DNA from: Mycobacterium sp.
Lineage (GTDB): Bacteria; Actinomycetota; Actinomycetes; Mycobacteriales; Mycobacteriaceae
NCBI RefSeq assembly: GCF_004298145.1
Contig: NZ_SCRH01000039.1
Span: 121,360 to 185,359, forward strand
DNA: 64,000 nt
Direction: 5' to 3'
This document shows positions 16,670-25,843 of the stretch, in pieces; position 1 is the first letter of the stretch; every line of letters begins with the position of its first letter. The translations under genes were made by a program, and so were the position numbers. Below the pieces are notes generated by a model. That model was given only the letters and a program-made list of their open reading frames with translations. It did not search any database and was not told the DNA's origin.

Positions 16670-16687
16670 GAACCGAGGGGCAATTCC

Positions 16688-17359
16688 GTGGAAACCGCAT
16701 ACCCACCGACCTCACGCACCACGCCGACCCGTTACCGGGAGCGCGCACGCTACGACCGTCGCGCCGTCCACGACATCCTCGACGAGGCGCTGATCTGCCA
16801 TCTGGGCTACCTGCGCGCCGGCCGGCCGGTGGTCTTGCCGACGACGCATGCCCGCCGGGACGAGACGCTCTACCTGCACGGTTCGACCGGCAGCGGCCCG
16901 TTGCTGGCGGCACAGGCGGCCAGGGTATCGGGGGCGGGCCTGCCCGTGTGCGTCACCGTCACCCTGCTCGACGGGCTGGTGCTGGCGCGCTCCGCGATGC
17001 ACCACTCGGTGAACTTCCGCTCCGTCGTCGTGGTGGGTGACGCGCGCGTGGTCGACGATCCGGCGGAGAAGTCGCGGGCGCTGGACTGCCTGCTCGAGCA
17101 CATCGCGCCCGGGCGTACCGCTGACTGCCGGGCCCCGGATGCGCGCGAACTCGCCGCCACCGGGGTGCTCGCCCTCGACCTCGTCGAGGTGTCGGCCAAG
17201 GTGCGCAGCGGGCCCCCGGTCGACGATCCGCAGGACGTCAGCCTGCCCCACTGGGCCGGTGTGGTGCCGGTGAGCCTGACAGCGGGGACCCCGGTGCCGG
17301 CCGGCGACCTCGAGCCCGGCACCCGTGTGCCGCCGTACCTGGGGAAGCGCCGGCCCTGA
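16688..17359 (+). CDS. Pyridoxamine 5'-phosphate oxidase-related flavin-nucleotide-binding protein
   Basis: A 223-residue split-barrel protein of the PNPOx-related flavin-nucleotide-binding family (often annotated NimA-like). The N terminus carries RYDRRAVHDILDEALICHLGYLRAGRPVVLPT, the usual first strands, followed by LYLHGSTGSGPL and SVVVVGDARVVDDPAEK. Members bind FMN or a related cofactor; the substrate is unknown. It starts at GTG with GAGGGG eight bases upstream and is divergent from a MocR regulator that probably controls it. It ends 12 bp from the convergent PAP2 gene. Confidence 0.85.
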   Translation: METAYPPTSRTTPTRYRERARYDRRAVHDILDEALICHLGYLRAGRPVVLPTTHARRDETLYLHGSTGSGPLLAAQAARVSGAGLPVCVTVTLLDGLVLARSAMHHSVNFRSVVVVGDARVVDDPAEKSRALDCLLEHIAPGRTADCRAPDARELAATGVLALDLVEVSAKVRSGPPVDDPQDVSLPHWAGVVPVSLTAGTPVPAGDLEPGTRVPPYLGKRRP

Positions 17360-17371
17360 GTTACGGGGTGC

Positions 17372-18277
17372 TCACGCCTCCGGTTGCCGGACCCGTGCAC
17401 GCCGGGCGTTGTCCCACCAGGTTCCGACGAGGATGACGGTGCCGGCCCAGGCCATGCCCAGCATCCAGCCGGAGAGCACGTCGCTGACGTAATGGACCCC
17501 CAGATAGACACGCGAGAACCCGATCAGGAACGCCGCGGCGATCGCGACGGCCCACACCGTCACACGCCCGGTCCACCAGGGGATCAGCCATCGGGTCAGC
17601 ATCCACGCGGAGATGACCATGATCGCGGCGGTGCCCGTCGCGTGGCCGGACGGAAACGAATACCCGTCCGCGTCGACGAGGGCGAAAGGCAGGGGCGGGC
17701 GGTGCCGGCCCACCAGGGCTTTGGCGGTGAAGAGCACCAGTGGAACCCCACCGCCACAAACCATGGCGAGCACGATGGGCCGCCACGACCCGCACCGCCG
17801 GCCGGCCGCAACGGAAATCGGCAGGGCGAGCGCCACCAGAAACAGAGGCTCGCCCGCGGCGGTGACCACCCGCAGGACGGTGGTCAGCCACAGGTCACGG
17901 TGGGCCGCAAGCCAGCGGGTCACCGGGTGGTCGATGCCGACGATGCCGTCGCCCTCGAGCACGTCGTCGAGCACTTCGGTGAAGCCGACCGCCAGCGCCA
18001 CGACCACGACCAGCCCGAGAAGCAATGCGACACCGGCGACCTCGCTCACCGGCAACCGACGGGCCAGCGCCCGTCCCCTGTCGCTGATCCGGTCACGCAC
18101 CCAGGTGAGCGTCTTGCCGATCACGGCGGCGTTGGACACCCTCTCCCGGAGCCGCCGTAACAGGCGTCCGTGCCGGGCAACCCAAATCGCCGCCCACGCA
18201 AGCAGGACGAGCGAACCGATGGTGCCGGCGCTGACCGGCCCGAAGCCGGCGGTACCGGGTCCATACGGCTCGTGCAT
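17372..18277 (-). CDS. PAP2-superfamily membrane phosphatase
   Basis: A 301-residue integral membrane lipid phosphatase. All three PAP2 motifs are intact: KALVGRHRP (motif 1), YSFPSGHAT (motif 2) and SRVYLGVHYVSD (motif 3). An extra N-terminal helix and a basic linker (residues about 20-75) precede the usual six-helix core. Likely substrates are prenyl diphosphates or phosphatidic acid-type lipids; motif content cannot distinguish them. It lies 11 bp after ilvA on the same strand and may be cotranscribed with it, though no functional link is evident. Confidence 0.88.
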   Translation of the reverse strand: MHEPYGPGTAGFGPVSAGTIGSLVLLAWAAIWVARHGRLLRRLRERVSNAAVIGKTLTWVRDRISDRGRALARRLPVSEVAGVALLLGLVVVVALAVGFTEVLDDVLEGDGIVGIDHPVTRWLAAHRDLWLTTVLRVVTAAGEPLFLVALALPISVAAGRRCGSWRPIVLAMVCGGGVPLVLFTAKALVGRHRPPLPFALVDADGYSFPSGHATGTAAIMVISAWMLTRWLIPWWTGRVTVWAVAIAAAFLIGFSRVYLGVHYVSDVLSGWMLGMAWAGTVILVGTWWDNARRARVRQPEA

Positions 18278-18288
18278 GAATCGCGGGT

Positions 18289-19584
18289 TTACAGCAGCAG
18301 GTAGCGGTAGGCGGGCGACCCGGGTTTCAGGGTTTCGACGTGCAGCTGCGTCGCGCGCATCCGGGTCAGCAGGCCGTCCAGGTCGGCCGACGATCCCAGC
18401 TGGATGCCCACCAGCGCCTCACCGGTCTCGCGGTTGTTGCGCTTGACGTACTCGAAGAGCGTGATGTCGTCGTCGGGGCCGAGCACCTCGTCGAGGAACC
18501 GGCGCAGCGCCCCGGGCTCCTGCGGGAAGTCCACCAGGAAGTAGTGCTTGAGACCGAGGTGGACCAGCGAGCGCTCGAGCACTTCGCCGTAGCGCGAGAC
18601 GTCGTTGTTGCCGCCCGAGATCAGGCACACGACCGTCGAGCCGGGTTCGATCTCGGTGTCCAGCAATCCCGTAACCGACAGCGCGCCTGCGGGTTCGGCG
18701 ATGATGCCCTCGTTTTGGTACAGGTCCAGCATCGCCGTGCACACCGCTCCCTCGTCGACCGCGGTGATCGAGACCATGTCGCCGGCGGCCGCCAGCGCGG
18801 CATAGGTCAGGTCGCCGGCCCGCCGCACCGCCGCACCGTCGACGAACTGGTCGACGTGATCCAGGGTCACCGGCTCGCCGGCGGACAGGGCGGCCATCAT
18901 CGCCGCGGCGCCGGCCGGCTCGACGCCGAGCACCGACGTATTGTCGGTCCGCTCGGCGAGATAACTGGTGATGCCGGCGATGCAGCCACCGCCGCCCACC
19001 GGGACCACCACCAGATCGGGCTCCCCAACAGACTTGTCGAGTTGGTCGAGCAGTTCGACAGCGATGGTGCCCTGGCCGGCGATGGTGCGCAGATCGTCAT
19101 ACGGCGGCACCAACGTGGCGCCGGTGCTTTCCACGTCGGCCAGCGCCGCTTCGGCGGCGAGGTCATAGGTCGTGCCCCCGACGATCAGGTCGATGAACTC
19201 CCCGCCGTGGTAGCGGATCCGGTCACGCTTTTGCATGGGCGTCTTCGCGGGCACGTAGACGCGGCCGTGCACCTGCAACATCCGGCACGCGTAGGCGAAG
19301 CCCTGGGCGTGATTGCCCGCCGACGAGCACACCACGCCCGCGGCCAGCTCCGCTTCGGACAGCTGAACCAGCAGATTGTAGGCGCCCCGAAGTTTGTAGG
19401 AGCGCACGATCTGCAGGTCTTCGCGCTTGAGGTAGACCCGCGCTCCGGTGATCGCGGACAGTCGGTCGCTGAACTGCAACGGGGTCGGTGTCACGACGGC
19501 CGCGATCCGCTTGGCCGCGGTGTCGATGTCGGCCGCGGAAGTCAGAGGCAGCGGCGACATGCTCGGGCTCAATTCAGCGGACAC
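18289..19584 (-). CDS. ilvA: Biosynthetic threonine dehydratase
   Basis: IlvA deaminates threonine to 2-oxobutyrate, the first committed step to isoleucine. The 431-residue protein has the PLP lysine in RSYKLRGAYN (Lys64), the phosphate-binding VPVGGGGCIAG loop near 210 and a C-terminal ACT-like regulatory domain from about residue 340 (HYFLVDFPQEPGALRRFLDEVLG) that normally binds isoleucine. Only one ACT-like unit is present, as in the M. tuberculosis protein of about 429 residues. GTG start at 19584. It follows the Ddn-like gene by 38 bp. Confidence 0.96.
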   Translation of the reverse strand: MSAELSPSMSPLPLTSAADIDTAAKRIAAVVTPTPLQFSDRLSAITGARVYLKREDLQIVRSYKLRGAYNLLVQLSEAELAAGVVCSSAGNHAQGFAYACRMLQVHGRVYVPAKTPMQKRDRIRYHGGEFIDLIVGGTTYDLAAEAALADVESTGATLVPPYDDLRTIAGQGTIAVELLDQLDKSVGEPDLVVVPVGGGGCIAGITSYLAERTDNTSVLGVEPAGAAAMMAALSAGEPVTLDHVDQFVDGAAVRRAGDLTYAALAAAGDMVSITAVDEGAVCTAMLDLYQNEGIIAEPAGALSVTGLLDTEIEPGSTVVCLISGGNNDVSRYGEVLERSLVHLGLKHYFLVDFPQEPGALRRFLDEVLGPDDDITLFEYVKRNNRETGEALVGIQLGSSADLDGLLTRMRATQLHVETLKPGSPAYRYLLL

Positions 19585-19622
19585 TGATTAATGGTGCCAT
19601 GCCAGCTGACCAACCCCGGAAT

Positions 19623-20060
19623 TCAGCCGACCGGGGTCAGCACGAACACCGGGATCTGGCGCTCGGTCTTGGTCTGATAGTCGGCGTAGTCGGGAAACGC
19701 CTCGACGGCGCGCTGCCACCAGGTGGCCTTTTCGTCGCCGAAGACCTCCCGAGCGTCGTAATCGCGGGTGTCGGAGCCGTCCTGCAGCTCGACCAGGGGG
19801 TTCTTCTTGATGTTGTGGTACCAGACCGGGTGCTTCGGCGCCCCGCCGAGGGAGGCGACGACCGCGTACTGGCCGTCGTGCTCGACCCGCATCAGCGGTG
19901 TCTTGCGGAGTTTGCCGGTCTTGGCGCCGATCGTGGTCAGCAGGATGATCGGCTTGCCCTTCATGTCGGCGGCCTCGGCTCCCCCCGACTCGGCGTATTT
20001 GTCAGCTTGCTCGCGTGACCAATCCACGGGCGACGGCTCGTACTCTCCGGTAAGCGGCAT
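19623..20060 (-). CDS. Deazaflavin (F420)-dependent nitroreductase family protein (Ddn-like, Rv1558-like)
   Basis: A 145-residue split-beta-barrel protein of the F420-binding FDOR-A/Ddn group. Diagnostic stretches are [21 protein letters not shown] (F420 phosphate contacts) and [15 protein letters not shown]. The C terminus carries the [11 protein letters not shown] signature. It probably reduces a quinone or another small oxidised compound with F420H2. The long upstream reading frame is rejected: conservation begins at [11 protein letters not shown], and this is the usual length. Same place as Rv1558, just upstream of ilvA. Confidence 0.88.
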   Translation of the reverse strand: MPLTGEYEPSPVDWSREQADKYAESGGAEAADMKGKPIILLTTIGAKTGKLRKTPLMRVEHDGQYAVVASLGGAPKHPVWYHNIKKNPLVELQDGSDTRDYDAREVFGDEKATWWQRAVEAFPDYADYQTKTERQIPVFVLTPVG

Positions 20061-20089
20061 GCCACCAACTTTAAGCGCGGCGTGCGACG

Positions 20090-20121
20090 TGCGGTCCGGT
20101 GGCTTCGCCACATTGGCCGCA
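20090..20121. terminator. Long imperfect hairpin between the conserved hypothetical and Ddn-like genes
   Basis: GTGGC-TTC-GCCAC forms the apex (20099-20111) and TGCGGTC/GGCCGCA extends the stem after a short bulge. It lies 111 bp downstream of the stop of the minus-strand gene ending at 20233 and about 30 bp before the Ddn-like start, so it could terminate or attenuate. Confidence 0.4.
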
Positions 20122-20232
20122 CACGCCCCACCGGTTACGGTGCGGCGGGCACAGGCCCGAACGGCTTTCGTCGTGGGCCAGCCGTGGCGCACCGCGCGGC
20201 GGCCGGCGGGTGCACCGCGCGGTGACGTCGCG

Positions 20233-21018
20233 TTAGGCCCGGTTCTCGGGTTGGGGCGCAGCGAACGAACGAAGGTGGCGCCGCGTCTGGTGGTCGTCCG
20301 CCCCGGAGTCGCCATCGCTATGCCTGCCCCGGGTGTAATTGCCCTGCCACGGCACGCGCTCGTTCGCGGCGCCGTCCGCCGCTTCCTGTTCGCGGCCCAG
20401 CGCGCCCCGCGAGCCGAGGAAGAACTCGTGCTTGTTGTGCAGTTCTTCGTCCGACTCGATGGGCCTGAGTTCGGGCGCGAACTCTTCCAGCTCGGCCCGG
20501 CGTTGCGGAACGATCATGCAGATCGGCTCGTCGACCTCGAACCGCACCGGCATGAACTCTCGGGTGAATTTCCAATTGATGCTGAAACTCGAACTGGACC
20601 AATCGGTTTCGACGATACCTTCCAACGAAGAGATGGCGTCTTTCGGATGGTTCGCCGGCCCGCGCACCAACAGGTTGTAGCCGGGCGGGGTGCGAAACAG
20701 CATCGGCAGATGCCAGGTCAAGATGCCGTAGCCGAAGTGGCTGGAGGGCAGGAACTGGCCGCTTTCGCGGGTGTCGGGCGCGATCATCAGGCTCGTGCGG
20801 TCGTCCCCGCCCATCCATGTCGCGGTGAAGGCGTTCCGGTTGCGCACCTCCCAGCCGCTCTGATTGGCGATGAGCATCGGCAGGCATCGGTGGGGCCACC
20901 CCTCACGCATCTGGGACATCCACGTCCGCCCGATCGGCGCGGGGGTGATCTGCGGCGCGATGTCATGGGTGATGTACCCGATCAGGGGGCGGGTCGGCCC
21001 GCTGGATTCGTCACTCAT
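20233..21018 (-). CDS. Conserved hypothetical protein, possibly DUF6065
   Basis: A 261-residue cytosolic protein with no enzyme motif I recognise. Tryptophan-rich conserved-looking stretches are [15 protein letters not shown] near residue 47, [37 protein letters not shown] around 93-122 and [16 protein letters not shown]. The pattern reminds me of DUF6065 proteins, but that is from memory. The last 40 residues are polar, Arg/Asp/His-rich and probably disordered. Start ATG at 21018 with GAGGAT upstream. It has no counterpart that I recall in the M. tuberculosis segment. Confidence 0.65.
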   Translation of the reverse strand: MSDESSGPTRPLIGYITHDIAPQITPAPIGRTWMSQMREGWPHRCLPMLIANQSGWEVRNRNAFTATWMGGDDRTSLMIAPDTRESGQFLPSSHFGYGILTWHLPMLFRTPPGYNLLVRGPANHPKDAISSLEGIVETDWSSSSFSINWKFTREFMPVRFEVDEPICMIVPQRRAELEEFAPELRPIESDEELHNKHEFFLGSRGALGREQEAADGAANERVPWQGNYTRGRHSDGDSGADDHQTRRHLRSFAAPQPENRA

Positions 21019-21105
21019 CAGATCCTCGCTTTACCGATAGGGCCAACGCACTATCGCGACCAAACGTTAACGGCCCGTGAACCCCGGCGCCGGGTGAACG
21101 GGTGA

Positions 21106-22998
21106 TCAGCGCGTCCTGGCCAGCTCCGCGATGGTGTTGACCCGGCGGACGGCGATGGCGATCTCCTCGGCGAATTCGCGTCGGCGTCGGGCGATATCCG
21201 CCTCCTCGACGCCGTCGACCAGCTCACGGTGCCGCGCCAATCGCAGCGCCGTCTTGAACAACTCCATCGACCTCGACTCGGCGCTGGTGATCCTGCGTTG
21301 CAACTCCCACTGCTTGCCGACCTCGAGGCACTCCGCGAGAAACGCGTCCTCGTCGAACGATTCGTCCTCGTAGGCGGCGAGCCGGTCGGCGACGATGTGG
21401 TACGCGTCGAGAAAGGGGCGCAGCACGAGGTGCGCCAGCAGGACGTCGGCCTTTTCCAGCAGGCCGCGCATGTCGGCCGCGCTGGCCGCCTTGCGGGTGT
21501 CTTCCACCCGCCCGATCAGGCGCACCTCGTCGGCGAGTTCCTTCTCGAACTGCGCGCGCGCCGAGAACAGGAACTCGAATTTCAGCAACTCGCGCAGGCG
21601 CAGCGCCTCGTCACGCACGGCCGTCGGCTGCACCAGACCTTCCATCGAACCCTCGGCGTCTTCGATGGCGGCCAGCAATGCCGTCTCGGCGATCGCGCGG
21701 TCGACCACGATGTGGATGGCGGCGTTGCGGTAGAACGCGGCGACCAGGTGCTGCTCGGCCCGGATACCCCAGACCGGTTCGGTGCCGGCGTCGTACACGC
21801 TGACGACGCCGGAGGCCACCAGCTGGTGCAGGGTCCAGCGGATGGTGGAGCGATTCGTCAGGTCGGCGGCGCCGGCCACCGTCCAGTTGCGCGCCGCGAT
21901 ATAGCTCGCCAGCGGCCGCACGGTGGCCAGCACCTCGCTGATGGACAGTGAGCGGTCGGCGCCCAGCAGCGCGAGGCTCACCACCGCGGTCGGGGTGACG
22001 GGCGTGGCGCGGTTGATCCGGTGCTCGACGTCCAGCGCGATGCGTTCGATCCCGGTGCTGGTGCCGGACTCCTCGGCGCGCAGCTCCTCGAGCCGCTTGC
22101 GCAGCGGCAGCGGTTCGCCGAAGTCGAGGTAGGCGCGGCCGAGCCGCTCACCCTGCTGGCGCGCCAGCCGGATCAGGAAGCGAAAGTCTTCGGGCCGCTT
22201 CGTCGCGCCGTAGGCCTCGGTGGTCATGGCTTCCACCTCGTGCAGCTGGTCGTACACGATCGAGGTCGGCACCAAATACACTTCGGGGCCGTCGATTTCG
22301 TCGACCGCGTCGGCGATGTACCGCAGGATGCCGAACACGGGGGGCCGCAGCTTGCCCGTCCTGGTCCGGCCGCCTTCGATGGACCACGTCAGGTTGGCGT
22401 GGTTTTGCACCAGCTGCGCGGCGTAGGCGCGCAAGGCGAAGCGGTAGACGGGAATGTCTTTCGTCTGACGCCGGATGAAGATCGTCCCGGTTCGCTTGGC
22501 CCAGGCACCCATCGGGAAGAAGTTCAAGTTGGCGCCGCCGAAGGTGAGTGCGGGTGAGAGCCGGTTGGCCTGGATCACCTCGGGCAGCAGCAGCCCGTCC
22601 AGATAAGAGCGATGCGAAAAGGCAAACGCCAGAGTCGCTTTGCGATCCAGTTTGCGCAGCGCCGCGATCTGATCCTCGTCGGTCAGCACGTCGTAGGCCC
22701 GCATCAGCCAGCAACTGAAGCTGCGCCAGGCCTGCACAGCGCGGTCGTCCAGCGAGGGCGCCATCTCCCGCAAGTAGCCTGCCGACTCGGCGCGCACGGC
22801 GGGAAGGTCGCGCCCGAGCTCGTCGGCGAGCTTACCCAGCCGCTCGCCGTACCATGGCGCGCCCAACAGTTGGGCGACCTCGGCCGGGTCCGTCGACAGC
22901 GGTGACGTCGATTCCTCGACAAGTCCGCTGCGCTGCAGCATCTTTCGCACTCCGACCCGACCGATCTCGCGGGCGCGGCCCGCCGGGCCGCCGGTCAT
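21106..22998 (-). CDS. plsB1: Glycerol-3-phosphate acyltransferase
   Basis: PlsB-type enzymes esterify the sn-1 position of glycerol-3-phosphate with an acyl thioester, the first step to phospholipids and triacylglycerol. The 630-residue protein carries the four PlsB blocks: SHRSYLDGLLLP with the HX4D pair His129/Asp134, GTIFIRR near 190, SIEGGRTRTGK near 235 and VPTSIVYDQ near 272. The remaining C-terminal half is helical. Its ATG overlaps the stop of fadD11 by four bases (ATGA), so the acyl-CoA synthetase and the acyltransferase are translated as a coupled pair. Slightly longer than M. tuberculosis PlsB1. Confidence 0.94.
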   Translation of the reverse strand: MTGGPAGRAREIGRVGVRKMLQRSGLVEESTSPLSTDPAEVAQLLGAPWYGERLGKLADELGRDLPAVRAESAGYLREMAPSLDDRAVQAWRSFSCWLMRAYDVLTDEDQIAALRKLDRKATLAFAFSHRSYLDGLLLPEVIQANRLSPALTFGGANLNFFPMGAWAKRTGTIFIRRQTKDIPVYRFALRAYAAQLVQNHANLTWSIEGGRTRTGKLRPPVFGILRYIADAVDEIDGPEVYLVPTSIVYDQLHEVEAMTTEAYGATKRPEDFRFLIRLARQQGERLGRAYLDFGEPLPLRKRLEELRAEESGTSTGIERIALDVEHRINRATPVTPTAVVSLALLGADRSLSISEVLATVRPLASYIAARNWTVAGAADLTNRSTIRWTLHQLVASGVVSVYDAGTEPVWGIRAEQHLVAAFYRNAAIHIVVDRAIAETALLAAIEDAEGSMEGLVQPTAVRDEALRLRELLKFEFLFSARAQFEKELADEVRLIGRVEDTRKAASAADMRGLLEKADVLLAHLVLRPFLDAYHIVADRLAAYEDESFDEDAFLAECLEVGKQWELQRRITSAESRSMELFKTALRLARHRELVDGVEEADIARRRREFAEEIAIAVRRVNTIAELARTR

Positions 22999-24821
22999 GC
23001 CGGCTGCACCGTCGCGGCATCGGAAGGTTCGTGCACCTCCGGATGCGGGTCATCCGCGTAGAGCTGCTCGATCTCCTCGGCGTATTTCGCCATGATCGGC
23101 TTGCGCTTGAGCTTCATCGTCAGCGTGATCTCGTCACCACCCGGTTCCCACAGCGTGGGCAAGATCCGGAACCGTTTGATCTGTTCCACCCGCGAGAGTT
23201 TCGCGTTGCCCGCCGCCACCCCCGCGGCGATCTGCGCGACGACCTCCGGGTCGGCCGCGAGCGCGGCGGGTGAGGCGTCGGACAGTCCGCGTTGGGCGGC
23301 ATGCGGGCCGACGGAGTCGGCATCGAAGACCAGGAGCGCGGTGTTGTACGGGCGTCCGTCGCCGATCGTGATCATCACCCCGACCATCGGGCACGCGGCC
23401 AGGATGGAGTTCTCAATGTTGGCCGGTGACATGTTTTTTCCGGCCGCATTGATGATCAGCTCCTTTTTCCGGTCCACCACCCGCAGGTAGCCCTGCGCGT
23501 CGGCCTCCAGGATGTCGCCGGTGTGCAGCCACCCGTCGGCGTCGATCGCGTCGGCCGTCTTCGCCGGCTCCTTGCGGTAGCCCTTCATCACCAGCGGGCC
23601 GCGCACCAGAAACTCCCCGTCGTCGGCGATCTTGCCCGCGAGCCCGGGGAGCAGCTTGCCGACGGAGCCCAGCCGCGCCTCGCGGGGATGGCTGACGGTG
23701 GCGACGCAGCTCAGCTCCGACATCCCCCAGACCTCGGCGATCGGAATGCCGATGCCGGCGAAGAAGGCCAGCGTCTCCTTGGGGATCGGCGCCGCACCCG
23801 AGACCGCCCAGCGGAGTTCGCCGAAGCCGAGCCGCTCGCGCAGTTTCGACAACACCAGCTCGTCGGCCTTGGCCCACTCGGCGGCCAGGTCATCCGGTAT
23901 CGCCGCACCGGCCACCAGGGCGGCGGCGCGCTTGGCGGCCACCGACATCGCCCACTGCAGTGCCTGGCGCGTAACGTCGTCCTTCTCGCTGGCGATCGTG
24001 AATTCGATTCCGGCCTTGAGCTTTTCCCATACCCGCGGCACCGCTCCCCACACCGTGGGCCGCGCGTCGGCCAGCGCGGCGGCGATGGCGCGCGGGTCGG
24101 AGACCACGGTCACCAGGGCGCCGAACACCTCCAGGCTGTACAGGCCCATCACCCGGTCGGCGATGTGCGCCGTCGGCAGAAACGACGTGACCCGGTCGCC
24201 GAACCGGCTCGGCAGGACGGCGTCCAGGGCATACGCCTCGAACAGCAGATTGGCGTGGGTCATCTCCACGCCCTTCGGGTTTCCGGTGGTCCCGGAGGTG
24301 TAGATGAGCGTGGCGACATCGTCGGTTTGCACCACCCGCCAGGTGGACTCGAAGTCGAAATCCGTTGGCGCGGCGGTGTACAGGTCGTCCACCGAGATGG
24401 TGCCGGGGGGCGAGCCGTCGATGCACACGATGCGCTCGATGGGTGCGCCGCTGGCACGGATGCGGTCCACGTACTGCGCCTCGCAGATCGCGACCTTGGT
24501 GCCGGCATTGTCGAACAGATACGTCAGCTGCTCGGGCGGCAACGTGTTGTAGACCGAAAACGATGCGGCGCCAAGGTGTTGGGCGCCGATCTCGAAGGGG
24601 TAGAACTCGATCCGGTTGGCCATCATCAGCGACACCGTGTCGCCGCGGCGCACCCCCAAACCCGCCAAACCGGCGGCGACCTTGCGCACCTGCGTCGCGA
24701 GCTCTCGCCACGTCAGCGTCTGGGTGTCACCGGGTGTGCGGAGCGCGACGGCATCCGGTTCGATCGCGGCGGTGCGCTGGAACGCCTCGCACAAAGTGGC
24801 CGGATGCTCGGCTGTCGTCAT
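22995..24821 (-). CDS. fadD11: Long-chain fatty-acid-CoA ligase, full-length
   Basis: FadD11 activates fatty acids to acyl-CoA via acyl-AMP. The 608-residue protein is a complete ANL enzyme: P-loop [14 protein letters not shown] near 185, the middle motif EVWGMSELSC, GWLHTGDILE near 425 and the catalytic lysine region in the C-terminal subdomain. I start at the ATG (24821), seven bases after GAGGAGG; a GTG seven codons upstream is possible. In M. tuberculosis, as I recall it, this locus is split into fadD11.1 and fadD11; here one uninterrupted frame covers both. It ends inside the plsB1 start, so its product can be handed to glycerolipid synthesis. Confidence 0.93.
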   Translation of the reverse strand: MTTAEHPATLCEAFQRTAAIEPDAVALRTPGDTQTLTWRELATQVRKVAAGLAGLGVRRGDTVSLMMANRIEFYPFEIGAQHLGAASFSVYNTLPPEQLTYLFDNAGTKVAICEAQYVDRIRASGAPIERIVCIDGSPPGTISVDDLYTAAPTDFDFESTWRVVQTDDVATLIYTSGTTGNPKGVEMTHANLLFEAYALDAVLPSRFGDRVTSFLPTAHIADRVMGLYSLEVFGALVTVVSDPRAIAAALADARPTVWGAVPRVWEKLKAGIEFTIASEKDDVTRQALQWAMSVAAKRAAALVAGAAIPDDLAAEWAKADELVLSKLRERLGFGELRWAVSGAAPIPKETLAFFAGIGIPIAEVWGMSELSCVATVSHPREARLGSVGKLLPGLAGKIADDGEFLVRGPLVMKGYRKEPAKTADAIDADGWLHTGDILEADAQGYLRVVDRKKELIINAAGKNMSPANIENSILAACPMVGVMITIGDGRPYNTALLVFDADSVGPHAAQRGLSDASPAALAADPEVVAQIAAGVAAGNAKLSRVEQIKRFRILPTLWEPGGDEITLTMKLKRKPIMAKYAEEIEQLYADDPHPEVHEPSDAATVQPA

Positions 24822-24914
24822 TTCCGTCCTCCTCGGAGCCACATGAGCACTGCCTTCGGTGAGCGTACGTCCGCGTCAAGGGGCACGGGACGTATCGGCC
24901 GGTTCCGGCCCGGT

Positions 24915-25391
24915 TCAGGTTTGGGGGCGCCAGAGCTGCACCGTGGTCGTCACACCGGCGGGCAGTTCCAGCAGCTCGATGGGCGTGCCGTCGGGGTCGT
25001 AGATGAAGAACATGCGCACTCCCCCGATGTCGACGGGCGCGTCGGCGCGGACGCCGGGGTGCAGGCGTGCCACGGCGTCGTAGGTCGCGTCGAGATCGTC
25101 GACCCGGAACGAGATGTTGGTGTATCCCAGGTGGGGGCCGCTGGGGCACTCGGGCACCGCACCCAGCGAGAGCAACTCGACCATCGCGGCCCCGATCAGC
25201 CCGCCGATCATGCGGCCCTGCTGGGCGGCGCCGCCGGTGACCGAGTCCAGCCCGGCGCCCTCGAGTTCGACGTCGAAGACGACGTCCATGCCCAGCACCG
25301 CGGTGTAGAAGGCCAGGGACGCCTCGATGTCCGAGACGCCGATGCAGATGTGCGAGAAGTTCTGCACGGCGAGGGGGTGCCGCTGGCTCAT
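24915..25391 (-). CDS. VOC-superfamily (glyoxalase/dioxygenase-like) protein
   Basis: A 158-residue vicinal-oxygen-chelate protein with two beta-alpha-beta-beta-beta halves. Metal-ligand candidates are His14 in FSHICIGVSD, Glu in MVELLSLG near 71, His in GPHLGYTNISFRV and Glu in GTPIELLELP near 142. Such proteins act as glyoxalases, epimerases (methylmalonyl-CoA type) or ring-cleaving dioxygenases; the exact reaction is unknown. Its ATG overlaps the stop of the merR gene by four bases, so it is the direct partner of that regulator. A 93-bp gap separates it from fadD11. Confidence 0.83.
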   Translation of the reverse strand: MSQRHPLAVQNFSHICIGVSDIEASLAFYTAVLGMDVVFDVELEGAGLDSVTGGAAQQGRMIGGLIGAAMVELLSLGAVPECPSGPHLGYTNISFRVDDLDATYDAVARLHPGVRADAPVDIGGVRMFFIYDPDGTPIELLELPAGVTTTVQLWRPQT

Positions 25392-25789
25392 GACCGCTCC
25401 TTGGATGGGTGGGGTGGGTGAATGCCACAGGTACAGGTGTCAATTGACGGACAGGTGCAGCGCATCCCCCACTCGATGACGGCCCGGGCCCGGGCCAGCG
25501 ACTCCATCTGGGCGTCGATCTCGGCGAGTTTGGCCTCGGCGAGGCCACGGCTGGCCGGCCGGCCCGGGGCGTCGTCGGCGAAGAGCAGCGCGATCTCGTC
25601 GAGCGAGAACCCCGCGGCCTTGCACAGCGCGATCACCTCGAGCCGGGACAGAATCGAGTCGTCATAGCGGCGCTGACCGCCCAGCCGCGTCGGCTCGGGC
25701 ACCAGGCCGATCTGCTCGTAGTAGCGCAGGGTCGTCGCGGCGACCCCGGTTTCGCGGGATATCTCCCCGATCGTGCGGCCACCGGCCAT
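25388..25789 (-). CDS. MerR-family transcriptional regulator
   Basis: A 133-residue MerR regulator. Residues 5-75 form the winged helix (IGEISRETGVAATTLRYYEQIGLVPEPTRLGGQRRYDD pattern), followed by the dimerisation helix (about 82-108). The C-terminal tail has four cysteines and two histidines in a CTCPSIDTCTCGIHPPH segment, which suggests metal or redox/thiol sensing. A perfect dyad (25817-25834) lies just upstream with classic MerR-operator geometry. It is translated in an overlap with the VOC gene. I infer that it also controls the divergent PPOX gene. Confidence 0.9.
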   Translation of the reverse strand: MAGGRTIGEISRETGVAATTLRYYEQIGLVPEPTRLGGQRRYDDSILSRLEVIALCKAAGFSLDEIALLFADDAPGRPASRGLAEAKLAEIDAQMESLARARAVIEWGMRCTCPSIDTCTCGIHPPHPSKERS

Positions 25790-25812
25790 CGCAGCTCCCG
25801 AGAATCCGATCC

Positions 25813-25843
25813 TTGACTTAGAGCCAACTCTAAGCCCTTGACT
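25813..25843 (+). promoter_or_regulatory. MerR-type operator-promoter with perfect dyad
   Basis: TTGACT (25813-25818) overlaps the first base pairs of the perfect dyad CTTAGAG-CCAA-CTCTAAG (25817-25834). A 19-bp spacer then leads to TTGACT (25838-25843) as a weak -10. Overlap of the dyad with the -35 and the over-long 19-bp spacer are hallmarks of MerR-activated promoters. Transcription would begin near the ATG at 25850, giving a leaderless mRNA for the PPOX gene. Confidence 0.65.

Noticed and set aside
19768..21105. A 445-codon plus-strand frame over the Ddn-like and DUF6065-like genes
   Set aside because: It spans two well-supported minus-strand genes and the gap between them and has no family signature.
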